Assembly: GCF_030684675.1 (NCBI RefSeq)
Contig: NZ_JAUXXZ010000024.1
Coordinates: 1 to 64,000 of the forward strand
Length of the DNA stretch: 64,000 nt
Direction: 5' to 3'
Source of the DNA: Daejeonella sp.
GTDB lineage: Bacteria > Bacteroidota > Bacteroidia > Sphingobacteriales > Sphingobacteriaceae
How positions within the stretch are numbered: the stretch's first letter is position 1; every line of letters starts with the position of its first letter. The notes below the pieces were generated by a model that did not search any database, was not told the origin of the DNA, and saw nothing but the letters and a program-made list of their open reading frames with translations. Below are positions 46,006 to 55,460 of this stretch, in pieces. Made by a program: the position numbers and the translations under genes.

Positions 46006-47357
46006 TGGGGGCTGAGAAATATATCGTTGTTTTAGGTGCCGGTGAAAGCGGGACAGGTGCAGCATTATTGGCTCAGAAGGAGGGATTTGCCGTATTTGTT
46101 TCAGATTTCGGGCCTATTGCTGATCAGTATAAGAAAGAACTGGAGCAGGCAGGAATCCCTTTTGAAGAGAATCAGCATACCGAAGATCGTATTCTTACTG
46201 CTACCGAGGTGATTAAGAGCCCGGGAATTCCAGAAAAAGCTCCAATTATCAAAAAATTGATTGAAAGAAATATTTCAATCATCTCTGAAATTGAATTTGC
46301 GGCGAGATACACCAATGCAAAGCTGATATGCATCACCGGCTCAAACGGCAAGACTACCACAACCATGCTTACCTATTATATCCTGCAAAATGCAGGTCTT
46401 AATGTGGGTCTCGCAGGTAATATTGGTAAGAGCTTTGCGAAGCAGGTCGCCTTCGATGATTTTGAATGTTATGTTTTGGAGATCAGCAGCTTTATGCTCG
46501 ATAATATGTACAGCTTTAAAGCCGATATCGCTGTCTTACTAAACATCACACCTGATCATCTTGACAGGTATGATTACAAAATGGAAAACTATTCGGATTC
46601 CAAGTTCAGAATCACTCAGAATCAACAACAGGACGATGTGTTCATCTATTGTGCTGATGATGAGGAAATTAAAAAGGGTCTGGCAAAGCGCCGGATAAAC
46701 TCAAAAGCCTACCCTTTCTCCATTGAGAAAACCCTTGAAACAGGTGCTTTTCTTCAGGGAGAGCAAATCATAATTAACCTACACCACACAAACCAAGAAT
46801 CACTGACTATGTCACTTAACGATTTAGCTCTGCAGGGCAAGCACAACATTTATAATTCTATGGCTTCGGGCATAGTTGCAAAGGTGCTTGAATTAAGAAA
46901 CGAGACCATTCGCGAAAGCATGGGAAGTTTTACCAATATTGAACATCGCCTTGAGCATGTGGCCAAAATTTCGGGAATCGATTTTATCAATGATTCTAAA
47001 GCAACGAATGTGAATTCAACCTGGTATGCCCTCGAAAGTATGCCGGGAGATGTTGTACTTATCCTTGGTGGGGTGGATAAGGGCAATGATTATGGCATGC
47101 TTAAAGATCTGGTTAAGTCTAAAGTAAAATCAATCGTTTGTTTGGGTAAGGATAATAAAAGGATACATGAGGCTTTTGAGAATGATGTGGAGGTAATAGT
47201 AAATACGTTTTCGGCAAATGAGGCGGTTCAGATTGCATATTACCTCGCAAAAAAGGGGGATACCGTACTCTTATCACCTGCATGCGCAAGCTTTGACCTG
47301 TTTAAGAATTATGAGGATAGAGGGAATCAGTTTAAGAAGGCGGTTAAAGAATTATAA
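46005..47357 (+). CDS. murD: UDP-MurNAc-L-alanine:D-glutamate ligase
   Basis: 450 residues. It adds D-Glu to UDP-MurNAc-Ala. N-terminal Rossmann VLGAGESGTGAALLA, ATP loop CITGSNGKTTTTML (about 107-120), LLNITPDHLDRY and C-terminal FINDSKATNVNSTWYAL. Starts in a one-base overlap with mraY. Its TAA stop is followed at once by CAATTGACAATTGA repeats. Confidence 0.97.
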   Translation: MGAEKYIVVLGAGESGTGAALLAQKEGFAVFVSDFGPIADQYKKELEQAGIPFEENQHTEDRILTATEVIKSPGIPEKAPIIKKLIERNISIISEIEFAARYTNAKLICITGSNGKTTTTMLTYYILQNAGLNVGLAGNIGKSFAKQVAFDDFECYVLEISSFMLDNMYSFKADIAVLLNITPDHLDRYDYKMENYSDSKFRITQNQQQDDVFIYCADDEEIKKGLAKRRINSKAYPFSIEKTLETGAFLQGEQIIINLHHTNQESLTMSLNDLALQGKHNIYNSMASGIVAKVLELRNETIRESMGSFTNIEHRLEHVAKISGIDFINDSKATNVNSTWYALESMPGDVVLILGGVDKGNDYGMLKDLVKSKVKSIVCLGKDNKRIHEAFENDVEVIVNTFSANEAVQIAYYLAKKGDTVLLSPACASFDLFKNYEDRGNQFKKAVKEL

Positions 47358-47492
47358 CAATTGACAATTGATAGTTGACAATTGAGAGTGGAGAGTGGAG
47401 AGTGGGAAGATGGCAATTAAGATATTGAAATCTTGTTTACAATGAACCAATAAACTACTGACAACAGACTACTGATAACAGATAACTAACAA
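47355..47492. repeat. Short-period repeats between murD and ftsW
   Basis: CAATTGACAATTGATAGTTG and GAGAGTGGAGAGTGG units, then CTGACAACAGACTACTGATA-type units up to the ftsW start. It is partly the inverse of the CAACTATCAATT module at 20280-20316. It interrupts an otherwise tight operon. Confidence 0.85.
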
Positions 47493-48656
47493 ATGGAAAG
47501 ACTAATAAGCAAAACAAAAGGTGACCGCTGGATCTGGCTGATCGTGATCTTACTTTCAGTATGGTCGCTGCTGGCTGTTTACAGTGCAACCGGAACGCTT
47601 GCTTACAAGAAGGGTGTTGGTTCTGAGCAGTTTTTGATCAAGCACCTGGTCATGATCGTTGGTGGTATTGCCTTAATGTATTTTTCACATTTACTTGATT
47701 ACCGGTATTATGCCGGGATTTCCAAAGTATTGATGGTTATTACGATTCCATTGCTGGCATATACGCTGCTCTTTGGAGCCAGTGTGAATGAAGCCAGTCG
47801 CTGGGTAACTATTCCGATTATCAATCAGACATTCCAGACTTCCGATTTGGCAAAACTGGCTCTGATTACATTTCTGGCACGTACTCTGAGTAAGAAACAG
47901 GAAAATATCAAGGATGTTAAGAAGGCATTTTTGCCAATTATGGCTGCAGTATGTGCTGTTTTTGTACTGATTGCACTTGCAAATCTTTCAACTGCCTTGA
48001 TGTTATTTGGTGTTAGTATTCTCTTGTTGATCATGGGTAGAATCAGCATCAAGCAGATTTCTATTGTATGTCTTGCAGGTGTGGTACTACTGGGTGCAGT
48101 AATGATGCTGGGTCCAAGAAGGAAGACCTATATTTCGCGGATAGATACTTTTATTCATCCCGAAAAGGCTGATCCTGATAAGGCATTTCAAGCTAACCAG
48201 GCTAAAATTGCGATTGCAACAGGTGGAATCTTTGGCAAAGGACCAGGTAACAGTACCCAGCGTAATTTCCTGCCACACCCTTATTCAGATTTTGTATTTG
48301 CCTTGATCATTGAGGAGTACGGTATGGTTGGGGGAGTCGGATTGGTACTGCTATACCTGCTTTTTCTGTATCGCTGTGTGTTGATTGTGACCGACAGCCC
48401 CAAGGCATTTGGGGCACTGCTGGCGGCTGGTTTAAGTTTCAGCCTGACCATTCAGGCATTTGCAAACATGGCCGTCGCAGTTGGGCTGGGTCCGGTGACC
48501 GGAGTTCCGTTGCCGCTGGTTAGTATGGGCGGAACATCCATTCTGTTTACGAGTGTAGCTTTCGGAATTATACTGAGTGTGAGCAGGGATATTGAGGAAA
48601 AGAAAAATAAGAGTAAGGAAAAAGTAATTATTGGTGAAATACCGGCAATGGGATAA
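47493..48656 (+). CDS. ftsW: Lipid II flippase/glycosyltransferase FtsW (SEDS)
   Basis: 387 residues, about ten membrane helices. SEDS-family septal peptidoglycan polymerase working with the PBP encoded upstream. Family motifs: SLLAVYSATGTLAYK near the N-terminus, FQANQAKIAIATGGIFGKGPG, LPHPYSDFVFALIIEEYG, and VTGVPLPLVSMGGTSILFT near the C-terminus. Length is normal. Confidence 0.96.
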   Translation: MERLISKTKGDRWIWLIVILLSVWSLLAVYSATGTLAYKKGVGSEQFLIKHLVMIVGGIALMYFSHLLDYRYYAGISKVLMVITIPLLAYTLLFGASVNEASRWVTIPIINQTFQTSDLAKLALITFLARTLSKKQENIKDVKKAFLPIMAAVCAVFVLIALANLSTALMLFGVSILLLIMGRISIKQISIVCLAGVVLLGAVMMLGPRRKTYISRIDTFIHPEKADPDKAFQANQAKIAIATGGIFGKGPGNSTQRNFLPHPYSDFVFALIIEEYGMVGGVGLVLLYLLFLYRCVLIVTDSPKAFGALLAAGLSFSLTIQAFANMAVAVGLGPVTGVPLPLVSMGGTSILFTSVAFGIILSVSRDIEEKKNKSKEKVIIGEIPAMG

Positions 48657-48703
48657 TTGATGAATCTTTTAAGATTTTAAAGCTGATTCAAAGAAAATAA
48701 GAA

Positions 48704-49804
48704 ATGGGGAAAAGGGTGATCATAAGCGGTGGCGGAACAGGCGGACATATATTTCCGGCTGTAGCAATAGCGAATGCGCTCAAAAAAATTGATCCCGGCA
48801 CGGAGATTCTCTTTGTTGGGGCCAACGGACGTATGGAGATGGAGAAAGTCCCTGCTGCCGGATACAAAATTATCGGATTGGATATTCAGGGATTTCAGCG
48901 AAGCTCTATCCTTAAAAATATTTTACTGCCTTATAAGCTATTGAAAAGTGTGATGAAGGCAAGATCAATAATTAAAAATTTTAAACCTGATGCTGCTGTA
49001 GGGGTAGGAGGTTATGCCTCGGGACCATTGTTGTATGCAGCCTCACAGCTGAAAATACCTTATCTGATTCAGGAGCAGAATTCCTTTGCGGGAATAACCA
49101 ATAAGATTTTGGGAAAAGACGCAGAACTTATTTGCGTCGCCTTTAAGGGAATGGAAAAATTCTTTCCTGCAGAGAAAATCAGAATCACCGGAAATCCAAT
49201 CAGGAAGGAAGCAGTTGATATTGAGAATAAGCGCTTTGCAGCATCAGAATTATTGAGTCTTTCACCACATAAAAAGACCATTCTCCTTACAGGAGGTAGT
49301 TTGGGTTCGGGTACTTTGAATAAAAGTATGATTTCGGGACTTAATAAGATTTTAGCAGCAGATGTGCAATTGATCTGGCAGACCGGTAAATATTATTACC
49401 AATCGGTAATGGAGCAAATGAAAGGAAAAGAGCATCCAAATATTAAGGTGCTTGAATTTCTTCACCGGATGGATCTGGCCTATGCTGCCGCCGACCTGGT
49501 AATATCCAGGGCAGGAGCGGGCACCATAGCCGAATTGTGCGCTGTAAAAAAACCGGTGATCCTGGTTCCTTCGCCTAATGTGGCTGAAGATCATCAGACA
49601 AAGAATGCAATCGCTTTGGTAGAAAATGATGCAGCAATAATGGTTGGGGATGCGATGGCTGAACTCGAACTGATTGATATTGCCTTATTGCTAATCAACA
49701 ATAAGGATAAATGTAAAGCGCTTGCTGATAACATTGGTAAAATGGCTTTGCCTGATGCGGATGAAGTGATTGCAAGAGAGGTATTAAGAATTGCAAAAGA
49801 TTAG
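48704..49804 (+). CDS. murG: UDP-GlcNAc:lipid I transferase
   Basis: 366 residues, GT28 family, GT-B fold. Converts lipid I to lipid II on the cytoplasmic membrane face. N-terminal glycine loop ISGGGTGGHIFPAVAIA, second loop VGVGGYASGPLLYAA, and the UDP-binding DLVISRAGAGTIAELCAVKKP with LVPSPNVAEDHQTKNA. Sits between ftsW and murC. Confidence 0.97.
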   Translation: MGKRVIISGGGTGGHIFPAVAIANALKKIDPGTEILFVGANGRMEMEKVPAAGYKIIGLDIQGFQRSSILKNILLPYKLLKSVMKARSIIKNFKPDAAVGVGGYASGPLLYAASQLKIPYLIQEQNSFAGITNKILGKDAELICVAFKGMEKFFPAEKIRITGNPIRKEAVDIENKRFAASELLSLSPHKKTILLTGGSLGSGTLNKSMISGLNKILAADVQLIWQTGKYYYQSVMEQMKGKEHPNIKVLEFLHRMDLAYAAADLVISRAGAGTIAELCAVKKPVILVPSPNVAEDHQTKNAIALVENDAAIMVGDAMAELELIDIALLLINNKDKCKALADNIGKMALPDADEVIAREVLRIAKD

Positions 49805-49827
49805 CGGAGTATTTTTTATACAACAAT

Positions 49828-51183
49828 ATGGAATTAGAAAATATTAAACGGGTTTATTTAATTGGTATCGGAGGCATCGGTATGAGCGGCCTTGCCCGTT
49901 ATTTTAAAAAGCGTGGATGTGTGGTCTGTGGTTATGATAAAACCATAACTCCACTTACCTCTGCAATGAGAAATGAGGGTATTTCGGTTGTTTATCAGGA
50001 TGAGGAAGATAATCTGAAAGTTAGTTTCCTTGAAAATGATCCCGAAACTTTGATCATTTATACTCCGGCAATTCCAAAGGATTCTAAAATATTGAATTAT
50101 TTCAGGTCGGGAGGCTTTTCGCTCAAAAAGCGTTCTGAAGTATTGGGTATCATCAGCAAAGGAATGTACACCATTGCTGTGGCCGGTACTCATGGCAAGA
50201 CTACAACCTCCAGCATCATTGCCCATGTTCTTAAGGATAGTGGATACGATTGTTCTGCATTTCTGGGTGGAATCGCAACTAATTATGATTCAAATGTGCT
50301 GTTTGGTGATAATAATACCATGGTGGTAGAAGCTGATGAGTTTGATCGTTCTTTCCTCACCCTTTATCCCGATTTTGCTATCGTCACTTCAATGGATGCC
50401 GATCATCTTGATATCTATGGAGACCGTTCACATCTTGTTGAATCATTCAGGCAATTTGTTTCCCAGATCAAAGAAAGTGGCAGACTGATTTTTAAAAAGG
50501 GGCTCGACCTTAGCGGAGGTAAAACCTATTCAGCAAATGTGCTGGCAGATATTCAGGCAGTCAACGTGAAAGTGAAGGAAGGAAGCTTCTATTTTGATTT
50601 TAAGAATGAGAATATCGTGATTGAAAATGTTCAGCTCGGTTTACCGGGTCTTCATAATATTGAAAATGCTGTTGCTGCGATCGAAGTTGCATTACACCTG
50701 GGTATCGATCCTGAAAAAATAAAAAAGGCATTGGCAAGTTTTCTCGGTGTGAAAAGGCGCTTTGAGTATATCCTTAAAGACCAGAGGCATATTTATATCG
50801 ATGATTATGCACATCATCCGGAAGAATTAAGGGCTTGCATTCAGGCGGTAAAAACACTTTACCCGGATAAAAAACTGACTACAATCTTCCAGCCACATCT
50901 TTTTACACGGACCAGGGATTTCGCTGAGGGTTTTTCAGAGGTCTTAAGTATGACGGATGAGCTTATCATGCTGGATATTTATCCGGCCAGAGAATTGCCT
51001 ATTGAAGGGGTTAGCTCAGACATGATTCTGGATAAAGTAAGTATAGAGACAAAACAGATATTATCAAAAGAGCAAACACTGGATTATATCAGGGCGCAAA
51101 AACCTGAATTACTATTAACAGTAGGAGCCGGTGATATCGACACTCTGATTATACCATTGAAAGAAATTTTAACAAATGTTTAA
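49828..51183 (+). CDS. murC: UDP-MurNAc:L-alanine ligase
   Basis: 451 residues. First amino-acid-adding ligase. N-terminal YLIGIGGIGMSGLARYF, ATP loop AVAGTHGKTTTSSIIAH (about 116-132), EADEFDRSFL, and the C-terminal IDDYAHHPEELRACI. It overlaps ftsQ by 8 bases, suggesting coupled translation. Confidence 0.97.
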   Translation: MELENIKRVYLIGIGGIGMSGLARYFKKRGCVVCGYDKTITPLTSAMRNEGISVVYQDEEDNLKVSFLENDPETLIIYTPAIPKDSKILNYFRSGGFSLKKRSEVLGIISKGMYTIAVAGTHGKTTTSSIIAHVLKDSGYDCSAFLGGIATNYDSNVLFGDNNTMVVEADEFDRSFLTLYPDFAIVTSMDADHLDIYGDRSHLVESFRQFVSQIKESGRLIFKKGLDLSGGKTYSANVLADIQAVNVKVKEGSFYFDFKNENIVIENVQLGLPGLHNIENAVAAIEVALHLGIDPEKIKKALASFLGVKRRFEYILKDQRHIYIDDYAHHPEELRACIQAVKTLYPDKKLTTIFQPHLFTRTRDFAEGFSEVLSMTDELIMLDIYPARELPIEGVSSDMILDKVSIETKQILSKEQTLDYIRAQKPELLLTVGAGDIDTLIIPLKEILTNV

Positions 51184-52024
51184 AAAAATTAATTGGCGAG
51201 CAATTTTATTTGGTTTCCTCTGGCTAATCAGCCTGAGCGGACTGATTACGCTGATGAGTTTTATAGAGATAAAAAAGAGCGCTTTAAAGTGCAAGGATGT
51301 GAAAGTATTACTTCCGGGGCAGTTTAATTTCATTGAAAGGGATGAGGTGGACAAGATCCTGATGGAAAATGGCGGGGCTATGCTTGGAAAGGATCTGAAT
51401 GATATCAATATTCATAAGCTTGAGAATGCCCTGAAGGCTAATCCTTTCATCGAATTTGCCAAGGTATACGCTGATATGACCGGAGTTATCCATGTTCAGA
51501 TCAGACAAAGGGAGCCGGTGCTGAGAGTTGTGAATATGGCAAACCTGCATTTTTATATCGATGGCAATGGAAATAAAATACCGCTTTCAGATAATTATAC
51601 AGCAAAGGTGCTGGTTGCAAGTGGTCTGATAGAGGAGGATTTCAGCGGTCGGGTTGATACGCTCAAAACAAAGATGGCCAGGGATCTTTTCCGTACAGCG
51701 CTTTATATCAGAAGTGATACTTTATGGGATAATCAGATCGAACAGTTGTTTGTTGATCTGAAGGGGGATATTGAAATGGTTCCGCGAGTTGGAGGCCATA
51801 AGATTATTTTAGGTAGCGCCGATTCACTACAGATCAAATTCAGAAACCTGCTTGTATTTTATAAGAAGGCAATTCCTAAGGTAGGTTGGGATACCTATAA
51901 AACAATCAATCTGAAATACGCCAATCAGATTGTTTGCGAAAAGAACATTATTGATAGCAGTAAGACCACGATCGACATCAATAAACAGATTGCCGATAGT
52001 ACTATAACAGAAACTCAGAACTAA
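51176..52024 (+). CDS. ftsQ: Cell division protein FtsQ/DivIB
   Basis: 282 residues. A short cytoplasmic N-terminus, one membrane helix (ILFGFLWLISLSGLITLMSF, about 10-29), then a POTRA-like segment (about 40-115; FIERDEVDKILMENGG, ALKANPFIEFAKVY) and the beta domain. Connects early and late division proteins in the periplasm. Low sequence conservation is normal; position between murC and ftsA supports the call. Confidence 0.9.
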   Translation: MFKKINWRAILFGFLWLISLSGLITLMSFIEIKKSALKCKDVKVLLPGQFNFIERDEVDKILMENGGAMLGKDLNDINIHKLENALKANPFIEFAKVYADMTGVIHVQIRQREPVLRVVNMANLHFYIDGNGNKIPLSDNYTAKVLVASGLIEEDFSGRVDTLKTKMARDLFRTALYIRSDTLWDNQIEQLFVDLKGDIEMVPRVGGHKIILGSADSLQIKFRNLLVFYKKAIPKVGWDTYKTINLKYANQIVCEKNIIDSSKTTIDINKQIADSTITETQN

Positions 52025-52045
52025 TAAATTTTTAATACAAAGAAT

Positions 52046-53398
52046 ATGGATCAAATTAACTCAGCTTCAGCCAAAAATTCACCAATAGTTGTTGGTTTGG
52101 ACATCGGTACAACTAAGATTTGTGTTACCGTTGGTCGCAGGAGCGAACATGGTAAAATCGAAGTTTTGGGTATGGGTAAAGCCGAATCTGCGGGAGTTAC
52201 CCGTGGAGTAGTTTCCAATATTCAGAAAACCGTACAGGCAATCATACTTGCGGTTGAAGAAGCCAGTGCCCAATCAAATGTGGATGTTAAGATCGTCAAT
52301 GTTGGGATTGCCGGGCAGCATATTAAGAGTCTTCAGCACCGCGGTATCCTGACCCGTAAAGAATTGAATACCGAAATCCAGCGTAAGGATATCGACAAGC
52401 TGATTGAGGACATGTACAAACTGGTGATGCCTCCGGGAGAGGAGATTATTCATGTATTGCCTCAGGAATTCACAGTAGATAATGAACCGGGGATAAAAGA
52501 CCCTATCGGCATGGCAGGCGTTCGTCTGGAAGCTAATTTTCACATCATTTCAGGTCATGTTAGCGCGGTTAAGAATATTTTGAAATGTGTTGGGAATGCC
52601 GGGCTTGAAACGCAGGAACTGATACTTGAACCACTAGCATCATCTGAGTCGGTGCTGAGCGATGAGGAAAAAGAAGCGGGAGTGGTTCTGGTAGATATCG
52701 GTGGTGGTACTACCGACCTGGCTATATTCCATGAAGGAATTATCCGTCATACAGCGGTAATTCCATTCGGGGGCAATAGTGTTACAGAAGATATCCGCGA
52801 GGGCTGTTCGGTAATGCGTAATCAGGCTGAGTTATTGAAAACCCGTTTTGGCTCAGCTCTTGCTGAGGAAAACAAGGAGAATGAAATTATCTGTGTTCCG
52901 GGCCTTCGCGGCAGGGAGCCTAAAGAGATATCTGTAAAAAATCTTGCTTATGTGATTCAGGCGAGAATGGAAGAGATTATTGAACATGTTTATTATGAGA
53001 TCAAATCCTCAGGATATGAGAAGAAGCTGATTGCCGGAATCGTGATTACAGGTGGTGGGGCTCAATTGAAGCATTTACCTCAACTGGTTGAATTTGTAAC
53101 CGGTCTTGATAGCCGCATCGGATATCCTAACGAACATTTGGCGAAGAATGATGTGCTTCCTAAAAATGTTTATGATGAACTAAAAAGTCCAATGTATGCA
53201 ACAGGTATTGGTCTGCTGATCAAGGGGATACAGAAGGCTGAACTGGTCGAAGAATCAGTAGTGTCGGTTGATGCTCCTGTTGAAAAAGCCAAGGCAATTC
53301 AGAAACCGAAAAAAGGACAGGGAATGTTTGAATGGATATTGCAGTCGAGCACCAAATTCATCAAGGATGATATCAAGGATGAGGATTATACAAATTAA
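52046..53398 (+). CDS. ftsA: Cell division protein FtsA
   Basis: 450 residues, actin/Hsp70-fold ATPase that tethers FtsZ to the membrane. VVGLDIGTTKICVTVGR (phosphate 1), the 1C SHS2 domain (about 85-165), VVLVDIGGGTTDLAIFHEG (phosphate 2) and IVITGGGAQLKHL (adenosine). The C-terminal amphipathic helix is QGMFEWILQSSTKFIKDD. It precedes ftsZ by 125 bases. Confidence 0.97.
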   Translation: MDQINSASAKNSPIVVGLDIGTTKICVTVGRRSEHGKIEVLGMGKAESAGVTRGVVSNIQKTVQAIILAVEEASAQSNVDVKIVNVGIAGQHIKSLQHRGILTRKELNTEIQRKDIDKLIEDMYKLVMPPGEEIIHVLPQEFTVDNEPGIKDPIGMAGVRLEANFHIISGHVSAVKNILKCVGNAGLETQELILEPLASSESVLSDEEKEAGVVLVDIGGGTTDLAIFHEGIIRHTAVIPFGGNSVTEDIREGCSVMRNQAELLKTRFGSALAEENKENEIICVPGLRGREPKEISVKNLAYVIQARMEEIIEHVYYEIKSSGYEKKLIAGIVITGGGAQLKHLPQLVEFVTGLDSRIGYPNEHLAKNDVLPKNVYDELKSPMYATGIGLLIKGIQKAELVEESVVSVDAPVEKAKAIQKPKKGQGMFEWILQSSTKFIKDDIKDEDYTN

Positions 53399-53523
53399 TT
53401 TTCCACAATAGCGGAGTTTCCCACAATCGCATGATTAAGGAAAAGCACCGTTGAAATTTGGCTAGTTTTACAGTGTAAACTGTCTAAGAATGAACAAGAT
53501 TTACCCAACTGATAATTAAGAAT

Positions 53524-55137
53524 ATGCAGTTTGAAATGTTAAAAGAAAAGTCATCGATCATCAAAGTAATTGGTGTTGGTGGCGGCGGCGGTAATGCTGT
53601 AAACCATATGTACCGCCAGGGAATCACAGGTGTTGATTTCATAATTTGTAATACTGATGCGCAGGCTCTTGAACTCAGTCCTATACCCAATAAAGTTCAG
53701 TTAGGCGCAAGCTTAACAGAAGGAATGGGTGCAGGATCAATCCCTGAGGTTGGAAAGAACTCTGCCATTGAAAATATTGATGATATTAAGCGGATGCTTG
53801 GTACCAATACCAAAATGCTCTTCATTACTGCCGGAATGGGCGGTGGTACTGGAACCGGGGCAAGCCCGATCATTGCCAAGGCAGCCAAAGAAATGGACAT
53901 TCTAACCGTAGGTATCATTACTACCCCATTCTCATTTGAAGGAAAGCGCAGAAAGAATCAGGCAGAGGAAGGTTTAGAAGAGTTTAAAAAGTATGTAGAT
54001 TCTTATCTGGTTATTTCAAACGATCGTTTGCGTGAAATCTTTGGGAATCTTACTCTGGGCTCTGCATTTGCACAGGCTGATAATATTTTAACAACTGCTG
54101 CCAAGGGTATAGCCGAGATCATCACTATTCCCGGATATATAAACGTTGACTTTAAAGATGTGCGCACCGTAATGAAAGAGAGCGGTGTGGCCATCATGGG
54201 AAGTTATGCTGCTGAAGGTGAGAACCGCGCATTGAGAGCAGTGGAAGGTGCTTTGGCATCTCCATTACTTAAGGACAATGAAATTGAAGGTGCCCGTTAT
54301 ATCCTTTTGAATATCAGCTCAGGAGATAAGGAGGTGACTATGGATGAAGTGAGTATCATTACTGATTTCATACAGCAGGAAGCCGGACTTGCAGCAGATC
54401 TGATCTGGGGTAACTGTACAGATGAAGGTCTTGGTGAAAAAATTTCGGTGACTATTATTGCCACAGGATTTCAAACAAGGGAAGAGCGTGAGGTTGAAAA
54501 GAGCCAGGTGCGTAAAGTATCCCTTCTGACTCCCGAGCAGGCACCATTGGTGAAGCCTGTACAGGAAAACACCTTCCTGGAAGTTAAAAATGAAGAATTA
54601 AATGTTCCTGTACTTAAAACCAGGGAAGAAAGTCAGGTTGATCTTTTTGCTGGCTACTTTCAAAGTGCTCCAAAAGTAGAGGAGGAGCGGGTAGAGGATA
54701 CTGATCTTATTCGCCATACTTTGAGTGATGAAGTTCCAGTTACTCAGGAAACAGCTCCGGTTGAACCATCCTATGAATTTGAGATCAGAACCGAGGAGAT
54801 CAGGGTAGAAGTTGAACCGATTGCTGAAATTGAGGAAGAAGAAATCCCTGAGTTGATGTTCAATCCTGATGAAAATAAGACAGATGAATCGATAGAAGAA
54901 CAATTGCGTAAGTCGAAAGAAAGAATTCTTCGCTTGAAAGACCTGAGTATGAAATTGCGTACAACCAATGGATTGCAGGAGCTTGAGAACGAACCGGCTT
55001 ATAAGCGTAAGCAAATGTCCCTTCCTGATGTTCCTCATTCTTCAGAGTCTCAGGTATCCCGTTTTACGCTGAGCGTGGAGGAGGGAATTACGGAGATCAG
55101 GCCTAATAATTCATTTTTACACGATAACGTTGATTGA
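53524..55137 (+). CDS. ftsZ: Cell division GTPase FtsZ
   Basis: 537 residues. Tubulin homologue forming the Z ring. VIGVGGGGGNAVNHM near the N-terminus, tubulin signature GGGTGTG at 106-112, and GTPase core to about 325. A long acidic, variable tail of about 200 residues ends with PNNSFLHDNVD, in place of the short conserved peptide of E. coli. The 125-base 5' gap contains a perfect ACAGT-GTAA-ACTGT palindrome at 53471-53484. The TGA stop is part of the first TTGAGTATTGAG repeat unit. Confidence 0.98.
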   Translation: MQFEMLKEKSSIIKVIGVGGGGGNAVNHMYRQGITGVDFIICNTDAQALELSPIPNKVQLGASLTEGMGAGSIPEVGKNSAIENIDDIKRMLGTNTKMLFITAGMGGGTGTGASPIIAKAAKEMDILTVGIITTPFSFEGKRRKNQAEEGLEEFKKYVDSYLVISNDRLREIFGNLTLGSAFAQADNILTTAAKGIAEIITIPGYINVDFKDVRTVMKESGVAIMGSYAAEGENRALRAVEGALASPLLKDNEIEGARYILLNISSGDKEVTMDEVSIITDFIQQEAGLAADLIWGNCTDEGLGEKISVTIIATGFQTREEREVEKSQVRKVSLLTPEQAPLVKPVQENTFLEVKNEELNVPVLKTREESQVDLFAGYFQSAPKVEEERVEDTDLIRHTLSDEVPVTQETAPVEPSYEFEIRTEEIRVEVEPIAEIEEEEIPELMFNPDENKTDESIEEQLRKSKERILRLKDLSMKLRTTNGLQELENEPAYKRKQMSLPDVPHSSESQVSRFTLSVEEGITEIRPNNSFLHDNVD

Positions 55138-55190
55138 GTATTGAGTATTGAGTATTGAGTATTGAGTATTGAGTATTGAGTATTCAGACG
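55135..55190. repeat. GAGTATT array after ftsZ
   Basis: Seven tandem GAGTATT units begin in the TGA stop codon of ftsZ, followed by ATTCAGACG. Same unit as at 18483 and 62420. Confidence 0.92.
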
Positions 55191-55395
55191 TGAGGGTAAT
55201 ACTTCATTTCATATTTAGTACTATTTACAGAGAACTGATAACAGTTAACAGATAACCAACACAAAAGACAGGCCAATTCCTGTCTTTTTCTATTAAATCC
55301 GGGACCAGGTTGAACCTGAATCAGGAAGTAGAATCCTGTTCTATTATCTCAGATCTCAGATCTCAGATCTCAGATTTCATATCTCTCATCTAATA
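55191..55395. repeat. Mixed short-period repeats downstream of ftsZ
   Basis: Contains an ACTGATAACAGTTAACAGATAACC segment (about 55232-55258), a small AGACAGG..CCTGTCTTTTTC hairpin (55267-55291) that may terminate the dcw transcript, and four AGATCTC units (55345-55376). No gene is seen in the 323-base gap. Confidence 0.6.
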
Positions 55396-55426
55396 TTGTG
55401 AATCAGCTTGCTAAATATTAACTTTG
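55396..55426 (+). promoter_or_regulatory. Promoter of the alpha-oxoamine synthase gene
   Basis: TTG (55396-55398), a 20-nt spacer and TAACTTTG (55419-55426) match the Bacteroidota consensus. The start site would be near 55432, 29 bases before the start codon. Confidence 0.7.
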
Positions 55427-55460
55427 CCCCAAATAGACGCTAACAATAAAATTATACCAA

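Noticed and set aside
55135-55190. CRISPR-like or phase-variation tandem repeat
   Set aside because: Units are 7 nt, outside any coding frame and after the ftsZ stop, so neither CRISPR nor frame-switching applies.
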